From Chthoniobacter flavus (GTDB lineage Bacteria > Verrucomicrobiota > Verrucomicrobiia > Chthoniobacterales > DYNR01): a stretch of 5,425 nucleotides of DNA. The notes beneath the pieces are model-generated. The model was given only the letters and a program-made list of their open reading frames with translations, did not search any database and was not told the origin of the DNA. The stretch lies in contig DYNR01000032.1 of assembly GCA_020720945.1 (NCBI GenBank), forward strand, positions 1,633 to 7,057, given 5' to 3'. Positions 1 through 5,425 of this stretch are shown here, in pieces (positions within the stretch are counted from its first letter, which is position 1; every line of letters begins with the position of its first letter). The translations under genes were made by a program, and so were the position numbers.

Positions 1-3000
1 GGTGCCGAAGGCGCGGAAGAGGAGGGTGCATTTGGTGCATTTGGTGCGTTTGGCGTGGAAGTCGGAGCGGAGGAGGAACCGGAGGAGCCAGAGGAATGGG
101 AAGAAGAGCCGCTGCCGCCCCCCATGTAGTTCACAAAACTTTTGAGTTCATCGTATTTTTTCCCGAATTGGTCGCGCCAAGAAGCGGCTTTGTTTGAGTC
201 TTGCACCGCCCATTCAAAAACATCGGCGACGGTTTTTGCCGCGACATCGAGGGCGGCGAGTTTTGCGGCTTCGGAAGCGGGGATATTTTGGTTTTTGTCG
301 TCTTTATCGTAAATCCAGTGGACAAAGAATTTATAGACAAAGAACCACGAATAGATGGCCGCTTTGATTTTGATGGCACGGGCGGCGGCGGCAGGGCCTT
401 CGAGTCCGGGGATTTCCCCTTTTCCTTCAAACCATTTTTCGCCTTGTCCCCAGAGAATATCGATGAGATCGGGGACAAAGTTGTCATACATTTCTTCCTT
501 TGTTTTAGCCCAGGCTTCATCCCAAGGAGTGTATTTGCCCGCATCCCAGTCCGAAGCTAAGGCGAAGTTTCCTGCAAATTCGTTGGTGTATTTTTGGGCG
601 TAGCCGGCGATGCTGCCGAGGAAGTCCGAAAGTTTTGGACTGTTGGTGGCGCGGGTGAGGAGGATTTCCACGAGTTTTGGGAAGACGGCTTCCGAGAGCC
701 ATTTCGCCCAGTCCGCAGTTTTTTCGCAGGCGGAAAAAACGGTGCCCAGAGAGCCGTAATTGTCGGCGATGGCTGCCCATGCGGCAGTGGCATCTTTGTA
801 AAAATCCTTTCGCTTATTGAAAAGCATTTCCGGGTCGCGACGGGTATCGCCATCGATGGTTGCCCGGTATTTTTTGTGGATTTCCATCAGCTTTTCGAGC
901 TGGTCGTCGGAGGTTTCCGAGACAAAGGAAGACCACCATTCCACGGCCCATTCCAGTTGCGATTGTTTCGACCGCATCGTCTGGATCGTGCTGTAAGGGA
1001 CGAGAATCATTTCGTTGAGGGCATCGACGAAAAGTTTTCGTTCGGTGAAGTAGTCTTTTATTTGGGTGGAGACTTTGGTGGTCGGGAGGGAGAATTCCAG
1101 TTTGCGGGAAAAGTCCGTTTGGTTTTCGTTTTTTTGGATCGGGGCTTGGACTTCGATTTTTGCGGAGTGGGAAGAGCCGTCGCCAGGAATAAAGGTCGTT
1201 CCCTGAACGAGATAGACGGCGCGTTTTCCGAGTCCCGAGCCTTTGACTTTCGAGTAATTGATCTGGAGAGCGGCGCTGCGGAAAGCGCGGAGAGCGGCAC
1301 CTTCGGCTTCGATGTTAGGAGAAAAGACGAGAGCTTTTGGGGCGAGTGCGGCTTCATCGACGGAGATGGTTCCCGGTTTTCCCTCCGTGCCTGGGGTGTA
1401 TCGGATCACGGTCATTTCCACTTCTGCGGCGGTTTTTGCGTCGGCAGGAATTGTGACGGGGAGTTTTGAAAGAACGATGAGTCCGGGGCGGGTTACGCGA
1501 ACGAGAAGAGGGAGTTCTTCGGTTTCCAATCCGCTTTTTTCCGTTGCGTAGAGGGCGAAAGAAACTTCTGCTGAGTCGAGGGAATCGGGGAGGGAGCCGA
1601 GGGAAATTTTGACCAAGAAGGAGGCGGGTTGCGGGGAGGAAAAGGAAGGTTCGGGGACGATGTCCAGAGAGCCAGAACGGTGTTCGATGTGGAGAGACCA
1701 TTCTTCTTTTGGCATTGCGCCGAGGAGAGAAATTTTTACATCGGTCGATTCCAGAGAGTTGGGGATGAGGAAAGGGTTGGCGGGGTCAGCCGAGAGGGCG
1801 GGGGGAGGGAGGAGTTCGAGTTCTACGATTTTTTGGAGTAAGCCGCCCATGATTTTTCCTTCGATGCCGAGGGCGGCCGGGATTGTTTGCGAGACAGAGC
1901 CTGGTTCTGCGGTGGCCTGGACCCACCAACCCCTGTAATCCGCCGAATCGTCCGGTGCCGCGACGGCGAGGAAGTCCGCGTTTTTTCCGATTGGGCGGCA
2001 GGTGATTGTCGAGTTGAGGGCAGGGGAATCCGCGCTGGTAAAGCGGCAGTAAGCCGGCCATTCCAAGCGGGCGTAGAGGTAAATTTTGTCTGGGGGAGGG
2101 GTGTTGCCGTTTCTTCCTTTTGAGGGGGCGCGCAGCCATTTGCGTTCTAGGGGAGGGATGGTGAGTTCGCCGCCACCCACTTCGATTTGCGCGGTGGCGT
2201 GCCCGCGGACCGAACCGAGGGGGGAAGATGCGGACGCGTAGATGATGCCCGGAATTTTTCCTGGAGCGAAAGCGGCATCGGAGGGAGCAGAGCAAAGGAC
2301 ATCTGCGTGGCGGTAGATGCCCGCAGAAAAAAAGAGGTTGTCGGCGCGGAGAGAAAAACCCGTGGGGGCGGAGAAAGAAAAGTGGACGGTGGCGGCCATG
2401 CGGGAGACGGGCCATTTCGGGTCGTTGCTAGAAACGATGGCGTAGAACTGTTGCGGGGTGCGTCCGTCGGCGGGGATGAGCGAACCTCCTGTCGATTGGA
2501 CACTTACGGAGTATTCGTAAGTTTTGTCGTCGATGGTTTGCCCTTTTGTTATGTCATCGCGGATTTCTAGGCCGTCGGTCGGAGGAGCAAGTGGGGGAGT
2601 CAATCCCGCAGCGGCAGCGGCGGCGGCAGCGGGGCCCAGACCGTTTGCGATCGCTTTGCCCGAGCCTTCCGAGTTCCACCATTTGATAAAATTTTCCCAA
2701 GTCAGGTCATTGCTTTGGGTCGCTTCATTCCAACCGCCATCATCGGCAAAAGCATCGGAGGGGCCAAGAGCCCAAGCCAAGCCTAGCCAGAAGGAAGAGG
2801 GGAGAGCCCAGGCCAAAAACGATTGCAGGGAAGGGAGGGGAGGAGGGGTGGCAGGAGGGGTGGCAGGAGGGGTGGAATTGGAAGGCGGGAGCCCCGATTT
2901 TTTTTTGTGAAAAAAGGCGAAGATCGCGCCGATGAGGCAGAGGGCGGCGAGGCGGGAGCGCCAGGCATCACTGGAGGATGTGGCGGCGGCGAGCGAAGCG

Positions 3001-3653
3001 GAGAAGGCAAAGGCGGGGACGAGAGCCGCAGAAAAGCTGTTGAGTTCCAGGCGGAAGCGGTCAAAAAAGAGCGAGGACGGGTGGGCGATTTTTGCGAAGG
3101 CGTAAGAGGCGAGAGTGCGGAGCAAAGTGCCAGGGTAGCCCGAACCCAAGAACAGCCAAGCCGCCGAAAAAGAGGCGCACGACTGCCAGTTCATCGCATA
3201 AAAACTGCTGGCCCAAAGGGCGGCGCCAAAGCCTAGGAGAAATCCGGCAGGCGAGGAAGAAACGCCGCGGAAGATCGCTTGGAACGATTGGAAAGGGGTG
3301 GAAAACAAAGCGGAGACCGAGCGGACGGGACCGCACCGAAAAACCGAAACGACAAACGACCAGAAGAGGGCGGAAGCCATGCCCCAAATCGCGAGAGATG
3401 AACCGCTATTTCCCGAAACATTGATCCATTGTCCTGTGGGGGTTGAAGGGTTGAAACCTTCGTTTTGGACGACGAGCAGATAGGTGTGGGCAGCCCATGT
3501 CGAAAGGAGGGTCAGGAGGACGACGGGGAGGCGGGTCAGGAGTTGTTTGGCGAGGGAAGAGAGAAGAGAATTCCAGAAGGAGGAGGAAGCGGGGGAAGTG
3601 GAGGGAATGGGAGGTTGAGCGGGGAGAGGAGGTGTTGGAATTGCGGGTTGCAT
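1..3653 (-). CDS. Giant multi-domain membrane-anchored protein with Ig-like repeats, helical domain and low-complexity tail (3' end outside window)
   Basis: Function unknown. The frame is open from the ATG at 3651-3653 to the left edge (1217 codons, no stop), so the C-terminus is missing. The start is fixed by an in-frame TAA two codons upstream; no strong Shine-Dalgarno precedes it. Visible layout: Pro/Ser-rich N-terminus (1-27); about seven hydrophobic segments near 43-63, 86-105, 136-155, 162-180, 207-224, 235-249 and 278-298; a Lys/Pro/Thr linker at 250-275; a Trp-rich patch with WENFIKWW (319-326) followed by eight alanines (342-349); a beta-rich region at about 352-860 with Ig-like signatures PADGRT (394-399) and PADAKT (736-741); a helical, Trp-rich region at about 861-1175, including WAVEWW (902-907) and a very aromatic stretch at about 1099-1114; then a Ser/Gly/Pro/Ala/Asn tail from 1178. 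The segments and tail suggest a membrane-anchored protein exposed outside the cytoplasm (inference). Ig-like folding is inferred from motif and strand pattern, not from a search. It is the third gene of the operon. Confidence 0.92.
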   Translation of the reverse strand, partial: MQPAIPTPPLPAQPPIPSTSPASSSFWNSLLSSLAKQLLTRLPVVLLTLLSTWAAHTYLLVVQNEGFNPSTPTGQWINVSGNSGSSLAIWGMASALFWSFVVSVFRCGPVRSVSALFSTPFQSFQAIFRGVSSSPAGFLLGFGAALWASSFYAMNWQSCASFSAAWLFLGSGYPGTLLRTLASYAFAKIAHPSSLFFDRFRLELNSFSAALVPAFAFSASLAAATSSSDAWRSRLAALCLIGAIFAFFHKKKSGLPPSNSTPPATPPATPPPLPSLQSFLAWALPSSFWLGLAWALGPSDAFADDGGWNEATQSNDLTWENFIKWWNSEGSGKAIANGLGPAAAAAAAAGLTPPLAPPTDGLEIRDDITKGQTIDDKTYEYSVSVQSTGGSLIPADGRTPQQFYAIVSSNDPKWPVSRMAATVHFSFSAPTGFSLRADNLFFSAGIYRHADVLCSAPSDAAFAPGKIPGIIYASASSPLGSVRGHATAQIEVGGGELTIPPLERKWLRAPSKGRNGNTPPPDKIYLYARLEWPAYCRFTSADSPALNSTITCRPIGKNADFLAVAAPDDSADYRGWWVQATAEPGSVSQTIPAALGIEGKIMGGLLQKIVELELLPPPALSADPANPFLIPNSLESTDVKISLLGAMPKEEWSLHIEHRSGSLDIVPEPSFSSPQPASFLVKISLGSLPDSLDSAEVSFALYATEKSGLETEELPLLVRVTRPGLIVLSKLPVTIPADAKTAAEVEMTVIRYTPGTEGKPGTISVDEAALAPKALVFSPNIEAEGAALRAFRSAALQINYSKVKGSGLGKRAVYLVQGTTFIPGDGSSHSAKIEVQAPIQKNENQTDFSRKLEFSLPTTKVSTQIKDYFTERKLFVDALNEMILVPYSTIQTMRSKQSQLEWAVEWWSSFVSETSDDQLEKLMEIHKKYRATIDGDTRRDPEMLFNKRKDFYKDATAAWAAIADNYGSLGTVFSACEKTADWAKWLSEAVFPKLVEILLTRATNSPKLSDFLGSIAGYAQKYTNEFAGNFALASDWDAGKYTPWDEAWAKTKEEMYDNFVPDLIDILWGQGEKWFEGKGEIPGLEGPAAAARAIKIKAAIYSWFFVYKFFVHWIYDKDDKNQNIPASEAAKLAALDVAAKTVADVFEWAVQDSNKAASWRDQFGKKYDELKSFVNYMGGGSGSSSHSSGSSGSSSAPTSTPNAPNAPNAPSSSAPSA
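27..53. repeat. 9-bp tandem repeat, three copies, coding Pro-Asn-Ala
   Basis: TGCATTTGG occurs twice exactly, then once as TGCGTTTGG. In the giant gene's frame this gives PNAPNAPNA in the low-complexity C-terminal tail. The Ser/Ala/Pro sequence continues to the window edge, so the array or tail may be longer than seen here. Confidence 0.88.
2607..2630 (-). repeat. GCN codon run coding eight alanines
   Basis: Eight consecutive alanine codons (mixed GCT, GCC and GCG) encode residues 342-349 of the giant protein, just after the Trp-rich patch and before the first Ig-like region. The mixed codons argue against simple trinucleotide slippage and suggest that the alanine helix itself is selected (inference). 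Confidence 0.85.
2828..2872 (+). other. G-quadruplex-forming motif on the plus (template) strand
   Basis: Six runs of three or more G lie within 45 bases, separated by loops of 2, 1, 4, 8 and 8 bases. This fits the usual four-run G-quadruplex pattern with spare runs. It lies inside the giant gene on the strand used as template, and partly coincides with the 12-bp Pro/Ala/Thr repeat, so coding for proline may be its sole cause. Confidence 0.6.
2841..2876. repeat. 12-bp tandem repeat, three copies, coding Pro-Pro-Ala-Thr
   Basis: Two exact copies of AGGAGGGGTGGC are followed by a third that differs in its last base. They lie in frame in the giant gene and encode the TPPATPPATPP linker (residues about 260-271) between its sixth and seventh hydrophobic segments. 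The unit length is a multiple of three, so copy-number change would lengthen or shorten the linker without breaking the frame. Confidence 0.9.
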
Positions 3654-3683
3654 TTTTTAGGAGTCCAAGAGTGGGCGAGGGGA
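3654..3683 (-). other. 30-nt intergenic spacer before the giant gene
   Basis: This is the only non-coding stretch in the window. On the minus strand it is pyrimidine-rich and ends GGACTCCTAAAAA before the ATG. GGA about 10 nt upstream of the start is at best a weak ribosome-binding site. There is no hairpin with a U-tract and no room for a separate promoter, so the giant gene is probably read on the same transcript as the two genes before it. Confidence 0.6.
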
Positions 3684-4418
3684 TCAGGCTTTGGCGGAAG
3701 CGAGGATGGGGGCGATGCGTTCGGCGGTTGCGATTTCGGATTCCGGGACGGGAATGAGGATTTCTGTTGTTTGGCGACCGCCTTTAACTGGGTAAGAATA
3801 AGCGAGTTGCATCCAGCGAAGGGATGGGTCTAGGTCGTCTTCCACGAGTTCCAGCGATTCGAAGCGAGAACCCATCGAGCCCCATGCGTGAAACTCCGGG
3901 CCGTAGAGAACGCAGTATTTTCCGATTTTGATTGCGGGTGTGCTGTTGAGGAGTTTGGAGCGGCGCAGACGGGGCGCGGAGAAGGCGCAAATCCCCGTGA
4001 TGACCATTAGAAGAAGCATGACAGCGGCAACCCAGAGACCGGGTTCGGGATCGAAAATGAGAAAGCCGATGGCGGCAAGGATGCAAAAAAACCAAACGAT
4101 CCCCATGAGGATTCGGTTGTTCGCTTTTTCGTTTTCAAACTGGCGTTCGATGATTTTGCGCCAGAGGTCGGGGGAGACCCCCCATTCCGCCAAAAAGCCC
4201 CCCTGTTTTTTCAAAAGTTTTGCGAGGGCGAGACCGCGGACGAAAAACATTCCCGAGGTAATCAGGGCTGTTAAAATGACGACGATGCTGATGAAGATGA
4301 GGGCGAACCCGCCGTTCATCATATCCCAGTCAGCCAGAGAAGGGAGGAAGCAGAGGAAGAAGAAAAAAACAGCGACGAACAGGCTGCGGCGGGCGATGGC
4401 GAATTCTTTGTTTTTCAC
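3684..4418 (-). CDS. Four-helix integral membrane protein with C-terminal PH-like (YcxB-like) domain
   Basis: Uncharacterised 244-residue membrane protein, complete in the window. It starts with GTG at 4416-4418, overlapping the upstream stop codon in the shared bases GTGA, which points to translational coupling; no Shine-Dalgarno is visible in front of it. Hydrophobic segments lie near residues 10-29, 37-64, 103-122 and 127-147, so both termini should be on the same side, probably cytoplasmic because Lys/Arg follow segments two and four. The loop at 65-102 is amphipathic and charged, with EWGVSPDLWRKIIERQF. The C-terminal 160-244 reads as alternating short strands (AIKIGKYCVLYG, W179, SRFESLELVEDD, LRWMQLAYSY, TTEILIPVP) and a final helix. 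That resembles the PH-like domain of YcxB-type proteins, where strands with a Trp and a 'vPVP' strand precede a terminal helix. This is resemblance by eye; a generic conserved hypothetical family is the alternative. It precedes the giant gene by 30 nt. Confidence 0.88.
   Translation of the reverse strand: MKNKEFAIARRSLFVAVFFFFLCFLPSLADWDMMNGGFALIFISIVVILTALITSGMFFVRGLALAKLLKKQGGFLAEWGVSPDLWRKIIERQFENEKANNRILMGIVWFFCILAAIGFLIFDPEPGLWVAAVMLLLMVITGICAFSAPRLRRSKLLNSTPAIKIGKYCVLYGPEFHAWGSMGSRFESLELVEDDLDPSLRWMQLAYSYPVKGGRQTTEILIPVPESEIATAERIAPILASAKA
4415..4418 (-). promoter_or_regulatory. GTGA stop/start overlap joining the first two genes
   Basis: On the minus strand the four bases GTGA hold both the GTG start of the four-helix membrane protein and the TGA stop of the upstream anchored protein. 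The 17 bases before it (CTCACCCAAGCCCAACC) contain no Shine-Dalgarno-like purine tract. Initiation here therefore probably depends on ribosomes that finish the upstream gene, which would fix the ratio of the two products (inference). Confidence 0.7.
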
Positions 4419-5425
4419 GGTTGGGCTTGGGTGAGGGAAATGTTATCGAGGAAGAGGGGGGAGAGGTTTTTGGAAATTTGGAAAGAGACCGAGGTGATCG
4501 GGGAATCGAGGTCGTAAAAGACAAAGGAAAGGGGAGTCCATTGTTGGGGAGGGATGAAGGAGGTCGAGCGTTCCAGTTTTTGTTGGTTTTGGAGGGAGAG
4601 GGTTACTTTGAGGGTGATTTTTTCTGTCCAAGCAGATTTGGGAGCGGAAGGGTTCGGGGGTTGTTTGATTTGGAGGGAGACTTCGGCGGCGTTGGAGCGG
4701 GGGGAGAGGGAAAGCGGGAGGGAGAGAGGGGAAGAAGAAGAAATCGGGTAGGCCTGGTTGTTGGGTTCGTCGGGGACAGGGGATTGGGGCGGGAGGGAAG
4801 GTTTTTTTTGGTTGGAGGTAGCGGGGTTGGTTTGCGGGGGAGGGGTGGAGGATTTCCGGTTGATTTTTTGTTCGTTGAGAAAGACATCGAGAGGGACAAA
4901 GTCGCCAGAGATGGGTTCGAGGTAGCGGATCGCGCGCGAGTTTTTGTTGACTAGAAAGATGCCGATTCGGGGGCTGACATTGGGGTCGTAGCCGGAAGCG
5001 GGAGAATGGTTTTCGCGGATTTCGACCAAGAAAGAGTCGGGTTCGTCTTGGTCGTCTTGGTCGTCGTAGGCGAAGAGGGAAAGGGAGACCCCGCGAGGTT
5101 GGGAAGAGGACAGGGATTTGAACCAGGGTTGGGAGGCGATGTAATCTTCTGTGGCTTCGGGAGAGGTGAGTTTGACCTTTGCTTGGATCGAGGTTTTTTG
5201 GGTGGGGGTTGGCTCAGGGAGAAGGGGGGAGGAGGTTTTGGGGAGGATGGGATCGGGAGCGATGTCTGCGAAGATATTTTCGGCCTGGGGGGCGGGAGTG
5301 GAGGAGGTGGGGGTAGGGGAGGATTGGCGGATGATCACATACCAGACAATGCCGCCCCCGATGAGGATGGCGCAGATTGCAATGAGGATGGTGGCGAGAG
5401 CCAAAAGGAAGCAAGAGAGAACACG
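4415..5425 (-). CDS. Single-pass membrane-anchored protein with PepSY-like and jelly-roll-like regions (start at or beyond window edge)
   Basis: Uncharacterised. The frame is open from its TGA at 4415-4417 to the right edge. A TTG at 5402-5404 would give 329 residues, but seven more in-frame codons (RVLSCFL) extend the hydrophobic segment to the edge, so I think the true start lies outside. Residues are counted from the TTG. A hydrophobic anchor or uncleaved signal at 1-25 ends in Arg. A Pro/Ser/Thr linker spans 27-75. A folded region at about 78-173 has PRIGIFLVNKNSRAIRYLEP and ends in GDFVPL; this strand-turn-strand pattern is like PepSY-type domains ('...g.F.Vdk.tg.v...d...g.yvpL'). A second Pro/Ser/Gln/Asn-rich linker covers about 181-235. 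The C-terminal 236-325 is beta-rich and ends in LSPLFLDNISL, like the last strands of CBM4/9-type carbohydrate-binding jelly rolls (typically '..iDdvsl'), although it is short for a whole one. Expected to be anchored in the membrane and exposed outside the cytoplasm. The domain calls are inference by eye. Confidence 0.88.
   Translation of the reverse strand, partial: RVLSCFLLALATILIAICAILIGGGIVWYVIIRQSSPTPTSSTPAPQAENIFADIAPDPILPKTSSPLLPEPTPTQKTSIQAKVKLTSPEATEDYIASQPWFKSLSSSQPRGVSLSLFAYDDQDDQDEPDSFLVEIRENHSPASGYDPNVSPRIGIFLVNKNSRAIRYLEPISGDFVPLDVFLNEQKINRKSSTPPPQTNPATSNQKKPSLPPQSPVPDEPNNQAYPISSSSPLSLPLSLSPRSNAAEVSLQIKQPPNPSAPKSAWTEKITLKVTLSLQNQQKLERSTSFIPPQQWTPLSFVFYDLDSPITSVSFQISKNLSPLFLDNISLTQAQP
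5043..5066. repeat. 9-bp tandem repeat coding Asp-Asp-Gln
   Basis: TCGTCTTGG occurs twice and is followed by a partial unit, TCGTCG. In the anchored protein it encodes the acidic run DDQDDQD (residues 114-120 from the TTG) inside the PepSY-like region. The run is probably a surface loop between strands and could be length-variable; a cation-binding role is possible but not shown. Confidence 0.85.
5200..5229 (+). other. G-quadruplex-forming motif opposite the Pro/Thr linker
   Basis: Four G runs (5200-5202, 5204-5208, 5217-5219, 5224-5229) have loops of 1, 8 and 4 bases. The motif is on the template strand of the anchored protein's gene, where proline codons of the first linker are concentrated. 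A regulatory role is not shown. Confidence 0.5.
5287..5319 (+). other. Second G-rich, quadruplex-like tract near the 5' end of the anchored-protein gene
   Basis: Four G runs (5287-5292, 5294-5296, 5309-5313, 5316-5319) have loops of 1, 12 and 2 bases; the 12-base loop itself contains GG pairs. The tract lies on the template strand near the start of the operon's first visible gene. It again matches proline codons of the linker, so it may be a by-product of the protein sequence. Confidence 0.45.

Noticed and set aside
27..53. Possible CRISPR or iteron array
   Set aside because: The units are 9 bp with no spacers and lie in frame inside a coding low-complexity tail.
594..1469. Plus-strand open frame of 291 codons
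   Set aside because: It lies entirely antisense to the giant minus-strand gene. Its product is rich in Gly/Phe/Arg/Asp with no recognisable domain, as expected from reading the complement of a pyrimidine-rich gene.
1786..2415. Minus-strand open frame of 209 codons
   Set aside because: It is in a different frame from the giant gene, and its product is an implausible Arg/Pro/His-rich sequence. The giant gene's frame is fully open through the same region.
2885..2915. T-run at 2899-2907 as a possible terminator
   Set aside because: It lies inside the open coding frame (Lys codons near residues 250-252 on the minus strand) and has no preceding GC-rich hairpin.
3092..3424. Plus-strand Arg/Lys-rich open frame of 110 codons
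   Set aside because: It could be mistaken for a nucleic-acid-binding protein, but it is antisense to the hydrophobic N-terminal part of the giant gene and has no supporting start context.
1..3650. Interpretation as a decayed or frameshifted pseudogene region with many small open frames
   Set aside because: Every TTA, CTA and TCA on the plus strand was checked for phase. None falls in the giant gene's frame from position 3 up to its upstream stop at 3657-3659, so the gene is intact within the window.
4421..4954. Plus-strand open frame of 177 codons
   Set aside because: It is antisense to the anchored-protein gene and consists mostly of Gly, Arg and Glu from GGA/GAG tracts. It is a compositional shadow.
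5402..5404. TTG as the certain start of the anchored protein
   Set aside because: Seven further in-frame codons to the window edge continue the hydrophobic segment, so the real start is probably outside. The gene is treated as 5'-partial.

Overview
The window holds three genes, all on the minus strand, packed into one apparent operon that covers every base except a 30-nt gap. In transcription order (right to left) they are: a single-pass, membrane-anchored, Pro/Ser-rich protein whose start lies at or beyond the right edge (4415-5425); a 244-residue four-helix membrane protein (3684-4418); and a giant multi-domain protein of more than 1217 residues that runs off the left edge (1-3653). The first two genes overlap by the 4-base sequence GTGA, and the third starts 30 nt after the second ends. 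No RNA gene, mobile element, CRISPR array, convincing promoter or terminator is visible. None of the proteins is an enzyme I recognise, and I assign no gene symbol.

The giant gene is easy to miss because it has no stop inside the window. I checked every TTA, CTA and TCA on the plus strand. None falls in its frame between position 3 and the TAA at 3657-3659, just upstream of the ATG at 3651-3653. The many shorter open frames on both strands across 1-3650 are shadows of it. The protein has a Pro-rich N-terminus and about seven hydrophobic segments. A conserved-looking Trp-rich motif and an eight-alanine run follow. Then come about 500 residues of beta-rich sequence with repeated PAD(G/A)(R/K)T signatures that suggest Ig-like folds, a helical Trp-rich domain of about 300 residues, and a Ser/Gly/Pro/Asn/Ala-rich tail.

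Working model (inference): the three products form a cell-envelope assembly. The 5' gene supplies an exported protein with a PepSY-like domain and a jelly-roll-like C-terminus. The middle gene supplies a four-helix membrane protein with a PH-like/YcxB-like C-terminal domain. The giant gene supplies a membrane-anchored surface or periplasmic protein. Nothing in the sequence shows the substrate or function.

The organism is bacterial: long bacterial-type genes, tight spacing, a stop/start overlap and a GTG start. Composition is moderately GC-rich, and the coding strand is strikingly pyrimidine-rich (TCC, CCC, CTC, TCT codons), so the plus strand is a nearly continuous G/A-rich strand. Start sites lack a clear Shine-Dalgarno sequence. 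I cannot place the phylum; an environmental lineage such as one in the PVC group is a low-confidence guess.
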